Below, in pieces: positions 1 through 10,303 of a stretch of 40,538 bases of DNA; positions within the stretch are counted from its first letter, which is position 1; each line of letters starts with the position of its first letter. The notes under the pieces are model-generated. The model did no database searches. It was not told the DNA's origin and worked only from the letters and a program-made list of their open reading frames with translations. Origin of the DNA: an uncultured Bacteroidales bacterium (lineage in GTDB: Bacteria; Bacteroidota; Bacteroidia; Bacteroidales; Paludibacteraceae); the NCBI GenBank assembly GCA_902766045.1, contig CACXCA010000012.1, forward strand, positions 1-40,538, written 5' to 3'. The position numbers were made by a program, and so were the translations under genes.

Positions 1-3000
1 CCCCGTAATAATACAACCCTGACTCTTCATCCTGCTCCTTGCCGTTGAATAGGTAGGTAGTGTTCCAGTCTTTATTTCTTTTCTCTAAAAAGACCTCGCC
101 GTAGGGCATGTAGCTGACCTGCTGAACCTGTCCGTCCCGACTCGTCACCAACGTGGTGCTGCCAAGATGGTCTGAGTGATAGAAATAGGTCCGCGGCTCC
201 TGTCTTCTGTCAGTTCCATCTGAATCATTGGCCATCCGCCGTACTTCATATCTCGGATATAAGGTGTCATACTCCTGCGTCTGCTTCTTATATAACTTGG
301 TAAAATCAACCTTGATCGTGTCCGACAGACTGCCCTCCGTACCGGCATGTGGCACCACCCGACTCGGATCACTCAGCTCCCCGCCCGTCACACTGGCCAC
401 CCGCTGCGAACCGGCATAGATATGCTTCGTGTATCGTCCGCCACTGCTGTAGGTGACATACTGACTCGGATACAGGGTGTATCGCAGACTCGTCCGTCCC
501 GTCACGTCCGACCCATCATAATGACTCTCCTGGTTCATGCCCGTCACCTTTGCCGTGCGCTCTCCTGCATGGTCGTAGTAATAGGCCGTCAGCCGTCCGT
601 CCTCACTGAGATGGGTCAATCTGTTCTCCTCATCCCACTGCATATAACGTACACCCGTCTGTGTCGTGCGTCCGTTCTTGCGATGGTGGAAATGCCGCTC
701 CTCCGTAACATTACCATTCAGATCGTAGGCATACGTGTGATAATCACTCCGCCTTCCTGCCGCCAAACTGTCCGTGCGGTAATGACTGTCCAGAAGGGTA
801 TCCAACTGGAATCCTTTGTAGTGGTATCCTAAGTCATAACCGGCTCTCACCTCCCCTGCAAACTGAATATCCTGCTGCTCCATCGTCTGCTGTTTCCGCA
901 GGATACGTCCCAACGGATCATACTCCATCTCAAGGGCATAGCCGGCTTTGCCTCCTATATAGTGTCCCTGTGCCGAAACAAGTCGGTCGAGATAATCATA
1001 TCCATACGTATGGTGCACACCTCTCTTATCGTTCACCGAGAGGATATTCCCCGCCCCGTCGTAGCCATAGAGCACATCAGACAGAAGGTCATCGCCCTGT
1101 TTCACCTGTAATGCCGAGAGCCGTCGGTTCTCATCATAGCGCATCGTCTCTTCCGAACCATCACCCAACCGACGATGATTACAGTGCCCGTAGCGATCAT
1201 AGGTCATACGGTCGATATACACTATATTATCGGTTCCATCCTCTGTCGTACTACCCACCACACGTTGCAGGTGACCGCCCAGGTCATACTTGTAGCTCAC
1301 CTTCTCTCCATCAGGATAGACCATGTGCTGCATACGTCCATGGCTGTCATACTGGTAATGCGTGGTGAAGGTCATCGCCTCTGCACGGGTTGGTACCACC
1401 ATTGTCCGAGTGGTCCGCACCACCTCCCCGCTCTTGCCATAGGCATAAGAGAGAACCCCACTACCATCCGCCACATGAGCCAATCGTCCGATACATCCGT
1501 TCATGGCAGAGCAATCCCCATAGACATAACGTACATCATTCTGCGGATGTTCAGGATAATGGATGGCAGTCAGTCGGTCATAATCATACTCGTAAGTGAT
1601 CTGTTCGCCCTTGCCAGCCAATTCAGCAGTCTGTCGGCTCAGCAGGTTGCCGCACACATCATAACGATAAGAGGTCTTCCCTCTTGCCGGATGATTCACC
1701 AGCGTGCATCGTCCTCCCATATCGTATTCATAATAGGTCCTATTGCCTTCTGCATCTTCCACTTCGGTGAGTCGTCCCACACCATCGTAGGAGAATCGTG
1801 TTCGAATGGCGAAACCATTGCCTCGCAGGGTAGCTTTCACCTTGCCCCGTCCATTCACCAGTTCTACCGAGCAGTGTCCGTTGCCATCCATGATCAAGCG
1901 TTTCAGATATCCTTCATCTACACTATAACTGCAATGTGTCACCGAGCCATCGGGTTGCACTGCCGCCAAGAGACGGTTCATACAATCATAATGGTACTCC
2001 GCAGGAGGTGTAGCATCGAATGTATGAACGAAGTTCAGACTATCAGAAAGAGGCACAGTCACGGGAGCATATTGTTCCACCACCCGTCCGAAAGCATCCT
2101 TTTTGACGCGTCCGCTCACCACAAACACATCACCACTCTGCATGGCTTCGCCCTTGTCCGTAACATTCAGTTCAGACTCTTGCTTCACTTGCAGTATCTT
2201 TCCAAAGCCATCAACAAAGGTAAACGTTTCAATCGGATTTTCGGGGTGCTGGTTGTCAAAATGTCTCGTCACGGCATATGCCGGTCGTTCTATTTCCCCC
2301 TTGTCATTCAGCTTCGCCACAGGATGATAACTGAACGCAATCGTATAAGGAGCGTCTGTCACCTCCGACGGACTCCTCATCTGTGTGATTCTACCCAGAT
2401 GATCAATTTCGGTAGTGAGGAACTGATGGTTAGCATCCTGCTTTGTACCAGCGATTCCCCATAGGTGATCATAATCATCCCATCTGTTTTCTATCTTCTC
2501 ATTATCACGCACGGACGACACAAAAAGTTGTCGCTCATCATCATACGCATACGAATAGGACTTGCGTTGCTTACGAATGTTCTCAGGGAGTGTCATCTTT
2601 GTAATATTACCGTAACGTCCACGTTGCATCTCTGTCACTGCCGAATCAGCACCGAGGTGACGGCAGACACGTATCAGATCCTGAATTGGGTAATTCAAGG
2701 TCGGACCATATTTAGCCGTGGTATGATTACATAACATGCCTTCATCATCATACACCTTCATCACACTTGGAAGTCCATACTGATAATAAGCAGGCCTACA
2801 GACATAATCTATTTCTGTAACGTAGCCCTTATGATCTGTTTCATCCGTAAATGAATAGCGTTTCACCTCTCCATGATGATTCTGATCCAGATGATAATCA
2901 TATTTTTCTGTCGTCAACAGGAGTTTCGATGTTCCTTCAAACTGATAACTCCGTTTGCGGCTAAGAGGCATATAGACAACACCCCACCGATTGGAAGGAT

Positions 3001-6000
3001 ACGTCGGCATGAACTGATAAAAATGGCAAGTCTCCTCATGCATCCCAATATAATTCTTAGTAGCATAATCATTAGCAGAAGATACTGAATACGTCTGATA
3101 CTCATTCTCTTTCAGTACCAACGTATCTCCATTTGCATTCAAGTCCATATCTTTCAACAAGCGACCGGCCGCATAAACATCCGACACATCATAAAGCTGT
3201 ACCGACTGACGATAAGGAGCATCCTTCTTCTCCGCATTGACATCGATGCTCCGAACTTCAGCATATCCTAAGAAACGACGTTCCCTTCTATCTCTTCTAC
3301 CGCCAGCATAGAGAAACTGGGTATGCATCACAGGACCGTCATCACTCACGCCATCATTCACTTCGAGAGAAGACATCACCCATTTACCTCCTGGATGATC
3401 AACGGTTGCCTCTGTTCGTCCATAATCCAAGGTGAAACTTCCACCAAGTGAATTTTGTACTCTCTTCAGTTTATTACACTTCCCAATCATAGCATATCTC
3501 ACCCTCAGATCTTCCTCCTTTTCACTACTAACCATATCGACATAGCCATCACCATCCACATCTCTGAATTCAAAACGTGGAGACGACACACTTGTTGCGG
3601 TACGAACACTTGGGTTAAGAGATAGTTTGATTACCCAGATTGGAATATTAGCAGTGAACGAAGCATTTATTCCTTCCGAATGGGAGATTGTGCGGGATAT
3701 ATCCGTTGCCACCGAAGATTTCTCTGGAGCGGCAAATCCATCACCTGTATTAAGCGAGACCATGACCTGATCTGCCATCAATGTCAGCTGATCAGGCAAA
3801 CCATCACCATTCACATCGATCAGACATTTCTCCACTCTATTATCCGTATAACTGCCCGACAATCCACCCGACACACTCGATGAATTATAGTCAAAAGAGA
3901 CACCCCCAGCAACTTTATCAAAGGAGGCTGTTCCCTCCCGCACCGCATCAATACCCAGCGGAACCGGTGCCGAGAACGAATAACCCAGATTATATGAGAC
4001 CTTGTTATTTTGTTCATTCAGTCTGTCACAATAGAGCAAATCTGGCAAGCCATCACCGTTCAGATCCACATAAGCGGTCGTATTGCCATCATGGTTACTT
4101 CCTCCACCCACAAGAGCCGACCATGCAAGACAATTATTTTGTTCGCCTTGTGAGGAAGCACCGTCATTCGTACCTGTTTTAGAAGATGGATGAGCGCATG
4201 GCACCTTGCCACTACCCAGTCCAAGAGAATTAGAGTATGCCCACGACTGCACAGAGGCAACCTGCAGTTGGTCTCTTGAGAAGCCTCCCTGAGCATTCGT
4301 ATAGTAGATTGTTCCATTCACAAGATAGTCTGGATAACCATCTCCATTAAAATCCATCATCATCGCTTCCGTCTCCACTTCGCCATCCGCCCGTGAGGCA
4401 TTTACGATAGCACTGGCAGTTTCAATCGTACAACTGCTCTTTGTCTTCATAATCAATGCACCAGCTGCCGTACCTTCTTCTCCTTCGTTTGTCGTAAGCG
4501 ATACAGCATCTAATCCCGCATAAGCGCTAATAGGCAAGACACTCTGTTGCGACAATCTAGACGTACCTATCCTATCCCCTTGCACATACACCTCTGCCCG
4601 ACTGCCCCGCAATCGACCAAAGGTATCTGGGTCACACATCATCTGCTGATAGGCCGTCGTCAGCGGATCATAACGGTATGATGTATCAGAAGGGACTATC
4701 AGAAGCGACTCGTCTATCGGCTTCATACAACGGCCACAAGATGAGTTATAAACAAAGCTTCCCCAACCACGGAAACAACGTCCCTCAACAGAACCCGCAT
4801 CCAAACAGCTCAGTCCCACTTGTAAGGTATCCCTATAATACACCACACTGTCAATTGTCACGACAGAATCAGGAGATATCTTTTTCTGCACCTTCATAAT
4901 AGAATCTGCAAAGCGGACAAGAGAAAGCGTATCAAAGTTCATCGTAAGGTATCCATCATACGTAAATTCCAACCACACATTCTCGTCCTTTGTTTGGAAC
5001 CGTGCTGTATCAACACTGTTCAGCAATGAATCATTGTTGAATGAGTATGAACGGACACATTTGAGTGAGTCTATGGTCTTTGCGGTCAACGTCAATGTTC
5101 CCGTGAAGTTTTTATGCTCCGTCGATAGTAACGGAAGCAATCGCCACTCTTTCCAGACCGTATCCGTTTCAACAACAGAAGGGGTAACCAACTGTTTCGC
5201 ATACGTCTTATAGTATGGTATCATACGATTCTGTCGCTGGATTGTATCAAAAGAGGAAGCCACAACATCACAAAGCCAACGATTCCAAGGCACATTCGAA
5301 GATGAGAGCAGTCTCAATTGAATCATGTTATTCCCCTTCAATTGAATCTTTTCATTCAAGACATAATCAAGACTATCATAAGGAGTGAACTGATGACTCC
5401 ACAAACAGGTCTCCACACCTATCGGTTCATCTTCCGACTCTTCTCTTATCTTTCCATAAAGGGCGAAGGTCACACTATCACTCGTCGTTGGTTTCTGTAT
5501 GAGTCCTGAAAGTGTCACATCCGTTCCACCCACAGGAATCCATACATCTCCGCCATACACTAACTCATCTGATGAAAATGTATCTGTCGGCAAACGATCA
5601 GGCATATAGGCACTCTCCTCATCCATATAAGAAAGCATCACTGGCCATTTCACTGCATCAAACGAGCCATTGCTCAACGAATCATCTCCACACTGCAGAC
5701 GGAAATAGAGTCGGTCCCCCTTCTTCACAATCAACGAATCCTCATAGATACGCACCGCAGTATCACCTTTTTCAATCCGTACGGACCATACCTCATTCGA
5801 TGCGTGTTGTACAGCGGCTCTGACACCATCGGCCAGTTCATATTCATCAGCATTAAAACCTGCAGCAGGTTTCAGCCAATTGACTTCAGAGTGAATCAGG
5901 ACTCGACCCTCTCTCGGAGCCTGCCATACACGAACCACATCCATCATTGGCGAATAGGTCATCAACATAGATTGTTCCGCCTTCAATCGGTCTGTTTCAT

Positions 6001-8143
6001 CCTCCCGTCTTATAGCCGATGCATCGAAGCGGATAGGATTCGATGTCTTCGAACTATTTTTTGTGAATGTAGGAATACCTTTCTCCAGATGGTTGAAATA
6101 GACAATACCGTTGGAGACAATATCCGTCAGACCATCACCATTCACATCACAGAAATAGGATCTAGTATCCGTGTGAGTAACAGAATGTTCCACACCCAAA
6201 GAGAACACCTTAACCTTCGCCTCAACACCAGCGCAGAAATTATTGGATTGCAGGAATGAGAAGTCACTCACTGAGCCACCCACCTTTTTAGGAGCAGCGA
6301 AATGCACCTGTCCGTCCGATTCTCTGATCTGACGACGGAAATAGATATCAGAATTTTCTTTATATACCTTGTCAGGAAGTCCATCTCCATTCAGATCGAT
6401 GAAGGCGGACAACCCATGCGTCATATCATTTGAATAACTGAAAGAACCTCCAACCGTGAAACTGGTGGAAGATGGATCCACATTAGGTCCAACACCCGCA
6501 TAGATGGCACCACCGACAGAAATGGTAGCCGAACCTCCCAGTGCTGTCGGATGATGGAAAAGAGCACCCACGTTGTCACCTACCATAGGAATCTTATTTT
6601 CATCAGAATAGAGTCCTTCACTACCACATGACAACAAATCATCATAATAATCAAAATGATGATAGGTCAAGGTGTCTCCATATTTATCAGTCTGTAAAAC
6701 AGATGATAGCAAATCTTTATGGAAAGCTCCCTGTTTATACTCGAAAGAATAGGTCCACAGAGTTTCTCCTTTCATGCCATTGATCACCACAATACTATCC
6801 AACAGATCATGTGAGGAAGTCATGAATCCATATCGTGCACTGGAACGTCGGATTGATTTGCCTCCTTTTTTTCGATAAAACTGAATTGTTACAGCATTCA
6901 TACCACAATCATTAACATTTATCTGCTTCAGATAAACCGACATGGAAGGGAGTCCACCCACCTCTTCAAAAACAGGTTCATATTCATAGCTTGCCGTTAC
7001 CCCATGTGCATCCGCTACCGATGAGAGATACCACTCAGAGCAGACCTGCCTCAACTCTCCCCCATTACGAGACACGGTACCCACAAGACAAGCGCCCTGT
7101 CGCCCGTAATCATACGTTCTACCATCATCCGTTGTCACAGTCCACACCTCATGTCCCAGCTCTCCTTTTCGAAGGATCTCAGAGAAATCAAGATTCCTCT
7201 TAAAGAACTGTCGGGTCTGTTCCCTCGGCAATTTTGTAGAAGGACTCTGCACACTCGTCATCGTTCCCTTCTCATCCTTCATACAAAGCGGTTCGCCATC
7301 CAATAAATAACCTTCACTCTCGGAATCATTTAGATAACGAGGCACTCCCCAACGAGTATCGACAGAGATGGAAGAGACAGACAAATCCCAACCCTCTCCC
7401 AACCAGCCATCAGAAATATCACTATTATAGCGAAGAGACAAGTTAGGCAATATATTGAATCGAACAGGAGGCACCTGAATAGGGATCGTCACCTCGGCTG
7501 TTCCTTTCTGATTGGCCAAAGGAGGCTGTGCGACAACAATCTTATTTGTAGGAAGAGCTGCTTGCATATCCGACATCATTGTCGGCGTATAACCCGTATT
7601 GGCAGGCATTTCAGGTGTTTGAATCACCCCATTAATCATATCCGTGAAATGTGACGTGCGCGACACAATCACTTTGCGTGTTTTATCTATTGAGACTCGC
7701 TCAAGTGGCATCCACAACGCTGCCCTCTCATCATAGTAATAGGTACGTATATCCTCCTCGTCATATCCAGCAGGCAACAGCAACGGATCATAGGGCAGTA
7801 TGACTTCTGCACCCTTATCTTTAAAATGTTCCCCATGAGGAAGGAAGCGGAAGCCTGACGAGCCAGCTGTCACATTCACCATGCCAGAAGAAAGGATTCT
7901 GACCTCTCCACTTTTCAGTTGCTGTATGGAAAATTCAGTCGTCTGAACCAACACTCCCTCATCTACCCGTAAGACTACCTCATCAAGCACGAGAGAATCC
8001 TTCTGATAGGCAATAAATGATTTCCTTACCTCTGATACGTCATCATGCTGCTTCCCCTGCGTTGAACGATAAGCATACGAATCCGATGCTTCTACAGTAA
8101 AAGCAGAGCAAAACAAGATAAATATGAATGTAAGTATCCTCAT
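1..8143 (-). CDS. Giant secreted SpvB/TcdB-N + FG-GAP + YD-repeat Rhs protein (3' end beyond window)
   Basis: The reading frame opens with ATG at 8143 and stays open to base 1: at least 2714 residues, with no stop in the window. I read it through: a signal peptide (MRILTFIFILFCSAFTVEA), an SpvB/TcdB-N-like region at about 205-700, six FG-GAP/VCBS calcium-type motifs (DLNGDGLPD, DVNGDGLTD, DFNGDGYPD, DLNGDGLPD, DVNGDGLPD, DVDGDGYVD) near 580, 665, 1262, 1358, 1440 and 1530, a long beta-rich insert between the second and third, then YD repeats from about 1950 to 2600. It ends in the Rhs-associated core (HSDHLGSTTLVTS, MPYGEVF, FNGKEQDEESGLYYYG). The start, the sixth FG-GAP motif and the core motif are in one frame, so no net frameshift. 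Known for the family: Rhs/TcdB proteins build a shell around a variable C-terminal effector, which here would lie left of base 1. The ATG overlaps the stop of the upstream gene (ATGA), suggesting translational coupling. Function as toxin, adhesin or antigen is not decided. Confidence 0.93.
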   Translation of the reverse strand, partial: MRILTFIFILFCSAFTVEASDSYAYRSTQGKQHDDVSEVRKSFIAYQKDSLVLDEVVLRVDEGVLVQTTEFSIQQLKSGEVRILSSGMVNVTAGSSGFRFLPHGEHFKDKGAEVILPYDPLLLPAGYDEEDIRTYYYDERAALWMPLERVSIDKTRKVIVSRTSHFTDMINGVIQTPEMPANTGYTPTMMSDMQAALPTNKIVVAQPPLANQKGTAEVTIPIQVPPVRFNILPNLSLRYNSDISDGWLGEGWDLSVSSISVDTRWGVPRYLNDSESEGYLLDGEPLCMKDEKGTMTSVQSPSTKLPREQTRQFFKRNLDFSEILRKGELGHEVWTVTTDDGRTYDYGRQGACLVGTVSRNGGELRQVCSEWYLSSVADAHGVTASYEYEPVFEEVGGLPSMSVYLKQINVNDCGMNAVTIQFYRKKGGKSIRRSSARYGFMTSSHDLLDSIVVINGMKGETLWTYSFEYKQGAFHKDLLSSVLQTDKYGDTLTYHHFDYYDDLLSCGSEGLYSDENKIPMVGDNVGALFHHPTALGGSATISVGGAIYAGVGPNVDPSSTSFTVGGSFSYSNDMTHGLSAFIDLNGDGLPDKVYKENSDIYFRRQIRESDGQVHFAAPKKVGGSVSDFSFLQSNNFCAGVEAKVKVFSLGVEHSVTHTDTRSYFCDVNGDGLTDIVSNGIVYFNHLEKGIPTFTKNSSKTSNPIRFDASAIRREDETDRLKAEQSMLMTYSPMMDVVRVWQAPREGRVLIHSEVNWLKPAAGFNADEYELADGVRAAVQHASNEVWSVRIEKGDTAVRIYEDSLIVKKGDRLYFRLQCGDDSLSNGSFDAVKWPVMLSYMDEESAYMPDRLPTDTFSSDELVYGGDVWIPVGGTDVTLSGLIQKPTTSDSVTFALYGKIREESEDEPIGVETCLWSHQFTPYDSLDYVLNEKIQLKGNNMIQLRLLSSSNVPWNRWLCDVVASSFDTIQRQNRMIPYYKTYAKQLVTPSVVETDTVWKEWRLLPLLSTEHKNFTGTLTLTAKTIDSLKCVRSYSFNNDSLLNSVDTARFQTKDENVWLEFTYDGYLTMNFDTLSLVRFADSIMKVQKKISPDSVVTIDSVVYYRDTLQVGLSCLDAGSVEGRCFRGWGSFVYNSSCGRCMKPIDESLLIVPSDTSYRYDPLTTAYQQMMCDPDTFGRLRGSRAEVYVQGDRIGTSRLSQQSVLPISAYAGLDAVSLTTNEGEEGTAAGALIMKTKSSCTIETASAIVNASRADGEVETEAMMMDFNGDGYPDYLVNGTIYYTNAQGGFSRDQLQVASVQSWAYSNSLGLGSGKVPCAHPSSKTGTNDGASSQGEQNNCLAWSALVGGGSNHDGNTTAYVDLNGDGLPDLLYCDRLNEQNNKVSYNLGYSFSAPVPLGIDAVREGTASFDKVAGGVSFDYNSSSVSGGLSGSYTDNRVEKCLIDVNGDGLPDQLTLMADQVMVSLNTGDGFAAPEKSSVATDISRTISHSEGINASFTANIPIWVIKLSLNPSVRTATSVSSPRFEFRDVDGDGYVDMVSSEKEEDLRVRYAMIGKCNKLKRVQNSLGGSFTLDYGRTEATVDHPGGKWVMSSLEVNDGVSDDGPVMHTQFLYAGGRRDRRERRFLGYAEVRSIDVNAEKKDAPYRQSVQLYDVSDVYAAGRLLKDMDLNANGDTLVLKENEYQTYSVSSANDYATKNYIGMHEETCHFYQFMPTYPSNRWGVVYMPLSRKRSYQFEGTSKLLLTTEKYDYHLDQNHHGEVKRYSFTDETDHKGYVTEIDYVCRPAYYQYGLPSVMKVYDDEGMLCNHTTAKYGPTLNYPIQDLIRVCRHLGADSAVTEMQRGRYGNITKMTLPENIRKQRKSYSYAYDDERQLFVSSVRDNEKIENRWDDYDHLWGIAGTKQDANHQFLTTEIDHLGRITQMRSPSEVTDAPYTIAFSYHPVAKLNDKGEIERPAYAVTRHFDNQHPENPIETFTFVDGFGKILQVKQESELNVTDKGEAMQSGDVFVVSGRVKKDAFGRVVEQYAPVTVPLSDSLNFVHTFDATPPAEYHYDCMNRLLAAVQPDGSVTHCSYSVDEGYLKRLIMDGNGHCSVELVNGRGKVKATLRGNGFAIRTRFSYDGVGRLTEVEDAEGNRTYYEYDMGGRCTLVNHPARGKTSYRYDVCGNLLSRQTAELAGKGEQITYEYDYDRLTAIHYPEHPQNDVRYVYGDCSAMNGCIGRLAHVADGSGVLSYAYGKSGEVVRTTRTMVVPTRAEAMTFTTHYQYDSHGRMQHMVYPDGEKVSYKYDLGGHLQRVVGSTTEDGTDNIVYIDRMTYDRYGHCNHRRLGDGSEETMRYDENRRLSALQVKQGDDLLSDVLYGYDGAGNILSVNDKRGVHHTYGYDYLDRLVSAQGHYIGGKAGYALEMEYDPLGRILRKQQTMEQQDIQFAGEVRAGYDLGYHYKGFQLDTLLDSHYRTDSLAAGRRSDYHTYAYDLNGNVTEERHFHHRKNGRTTQTGVRYMQWDEENRLTHLSEDGRLTAYYYDHAGERTAKVTGMNQESHYDGSDVTGRTSLRYTLYPSQYVTYSSGGRYTKHIYAGSQRVASVTGGELSDPSRVVPHAGTEGSLSDTIKVDFTKLYKKQTQEYDTLYPRYEVRRMANDSDGTDRRQEPRTYFYHSDHLGSTTLVTSRDGQVQQVSYMPYGEVFLEKRNKDWNTTYLFNGKEQDEESGLYYYG

Positions 8144-10134
8144 CTGACTACCAGTTTTTCTGTATATTCACGATCGTATGTCATCACCTTCAAAAGGTAT
8201 ATTCCCTCTCGAGATGTAGTGAGCAATATTGGTGTGTGATCATTCTTTTCCACTAAATCGATTAACTGTCCCAATGGATTATACAGGGCAACCGACACCC
8301 GACCTTTCACCTCCGTATCAATCTTTATAAAGATATTGCGACCGCCCATCATCGTAACCGATACCCAGGGAGTCTCCGTCTTCGAAGAGGACTTGTCGTT
8401 CTTCACATCTTTTAGGTTATCCACCACCACCGGACGTACAAAATAAGGTTCACCATACACACTGTCTCTGTTTCCAATCGTACCTTCCAAACCAACCTCT
8501 ACCCGTCTGGAAAACGAATCTTCAAAACACGTAGAAGCCAAAACGCCTGTTCCATTCTGTTGTACGTCATCCACACAATGCTGAAACAATGTGATACGAT
8601 ATCTTCCAGCCTTTAATGAATCCAGCAGATAATGCCGTTCCTTGAAATAGCCATGAGACAACGTATCGCCCGTTGTCATATCCATTACACTATCTGCCAA
8701 AAGCACATATTCATAATTGGAATTTCCGGTCACCATATCGATCAATATCTGACCATCACCTGCACGTTTATCACGCACAAAATGTTCCGAACGAGGATGG
8801 AAATTAGCCAGGACACCATCATAAAAACCAAAAGAGAACTGATCGATTCCATTCCCGTCCTCATCAAAGACAAAGTTTCTGAATATCAGTTTCCCTCTTT
8901 CCGTATCTATTGAATCTATCGGCACCAAACGTAAATCAGCATTGTCAAAATCACCATTCCCCTGAGGGTTGATCAACAAGACAGCTCTTGAACTATCACG
9001 TCCTGTTGTCTCCGTCCACTTTGCCAACCGATACGACATCTCCAACCAGTTTCCACCCTTCTGTTCCTTCAATGAATCAGCAAAATTCGTCTGCACCAAC
9101 CATGACCTTCCAATGATCTGCCACAATGGGTTCGTCTCAGACTTCTCCGTTGACAATGATCCATTGTCATCTGCCCATATGGTAAAGTTTCCCTCCTTCA
9201 TCAAGGAAAGAGAATCACGACCTATTGACAAAAGACGCATAGATGACGTTTGAAACAGATGAGAATCGGATTGTGACGACGAATATAAATACGAGCTTCT
9301 ATCCTCACTCTCCTCCGAAGTTACCGATTGTTGCTGTACAAAAGCATTCTCCGCACTCACACCCATTCCTGTTATACGATAGGGAAACCCTTCAGCAGAT
9401 GCTATATCCCACAACAGATTACCATCCATATCCACATACGATTGCTGTAAGGACAAACCATATTTCAATGCCAAGAGAGACTCTACCTGACGACACTGCA
9501 TCGGAGAAAGAATACGACGGAACATGATACATTCTGGGAAATAACCAGCAAAAGGAACTAACGTATCATTCTTTAACGCGTTCAATCTATTTCTTCCCAA
9601 TACGATTTGCGAATGTCCATCCCCCCAAGAATGAGCAGATTGAGCAGAAGAACGCATGAAAGAAAACAATCCAATAGGTTTTTCTTTCGATAATGAAGTT
9701 ATCTGATGAGGATCATATATTACTGTATCAGAACCACATACATACCTGTTTGACGTTAATAAGACAGTATCCCGTGTCAGAAGAGACAAATAAGGATACT
9801 CTTTCCCATATAACAAAGTATCTGGAACAACAACAGCAAAGATTGACATCTGTCGAAACTCTTCTCTCTCAATCACAGATGAGAGATTCACCGTCTCCGA
9901 GACCTGTAGAGCCGGATTAAAATTAAAAATCTGTCTGTCAGAAAAATATTCCTTATCATTGCTCTTCAAAATGGCTGAATCACCTGAGACATCCCGCCAA
10001 TGACAGGATGAAAAATCTTCTTCCGACATCCACCAAGCAGCTGCTTCATAAAGAGAAAACGAATCACCCGCCTCCATTTTTAAAGAGGACAGCAACACCC
10101 CAATTGTAATAAAACAGAACCTTATTATTTTCAT
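8140..10134 (-). CDS. Secreted T9SS-sorted protein (DUF8202-like), partner of the Rhs gene
   Basis: A 664-aa protein with an N-terminal signal peptide (MKIIRFCFITIGVLLSSLKMEAG). The middle carries ESLLALKYGLSL at 218-229, followed by a Tyr/Asp/Trp stretch. This resembles a domain of unknown function (DUF8202-like) common in Bacteroidota type IX secretion substrates. The last 75 or so residues (about 588-664) look like a T9SS type A sorting domain: GRVSVALYNPLGQLID, GIYLLKVMTYD and the basic end EKLVVR. It should be exported by Sec, crosses the outer membrane by T9SS and is anchored or released there. It is the first gene of the locus and overlaps the Rhs start by 4 bp, so the two products are probably made together. 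The 169 bp upstream shows no clear Bacteroidota promoter. There is no catalytic motif I recognise, so its role (partner, carrier or adhesin) is unknown. Confidence 0.9.
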   Translation of the reverse strand: MKIIRFCFITIGVLLSSLKMEAGDSFSLYEAAAWWMSEEDFSSCHWRDVSGDSAILKSNDKEYFSDRQIFNFNPALQVSETVNLSSVIEREEFRQMSIFAVVVPDTLLYGKEYPYLSLLTRDTVLLTSNRYVCGSDTVIYDPHQITSLSKEKPIGLFSFMRSSAQSAHSWGDGHSQIVLGRNRLNALKNDTLVPFAGYFPECIMFRRILSPMQCRQVESLLALKYGLSLQQSYVDMDGNLLWDIASAEGFPYRITGMGVSAENAFVQQQSVTSEESEDRSSYLYSSSQSDSHLFQTSSMRLLSIGRDSLSLMKEGNFTIWADDNGSLSTEKSETNPLWQIIGRSWLVQTNFADSLKEQKGGNWLEMSYRLAKWTETTGRDSSRAVLLINPQGNGDFDNADLRLVPIDSIDTERGKLIFRNFVFDEDGNGIDQFSFGFYDGVLANFHPRSEHFVRDKRAGDGQILIDMVTGNSNYEYVLLADSVMDMTTGDTLSHGYFKERHYLLDSLKAGRYRITLFQHCVDDVQQNGTGVLASTCFEDSFSRRVEVGLEGTIGNRDSVYGEPYFVRPVVVDNLKDVKNDKSSSKTETPWVSVTMMGGRNIFIKIDTEVKGRVSVALYNPLGQLIDLVEKNDHTPILLTTSREGIYLLKVMTYDREYTEKLVVR

Positions 10135-10303
10135 ACAATCATCATTACAAAAAAAATCATATTTTAGCAGAAACGTTCATACATCCAACTATTAAACTAC
10201 AAAAAACGTGCCAAACAGCATAAAAAAGCATAATATTTCCCTAAATTAACCATAAAATGAGTACAACAAATCTCTAGGTTGAATTAATCACAAAACGAAG
10301 AAC

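Noticed and set aside
347-2464. Long plus-strand open frames opposite the Rhs gene, the longest 429 codons
   Set aside because: They are antisense to a clear YD-repeat coding frame, and their products have no recognisable motif; repeats free of stops on one strand commonly leave such mirror frames.
1-3000. YD repeats as a possible CRISPR array or DNA tandem repeat
   Set aside because: The similarity is at protein level and degenerate at DNA level; there are no regular identical repeats with spacers.
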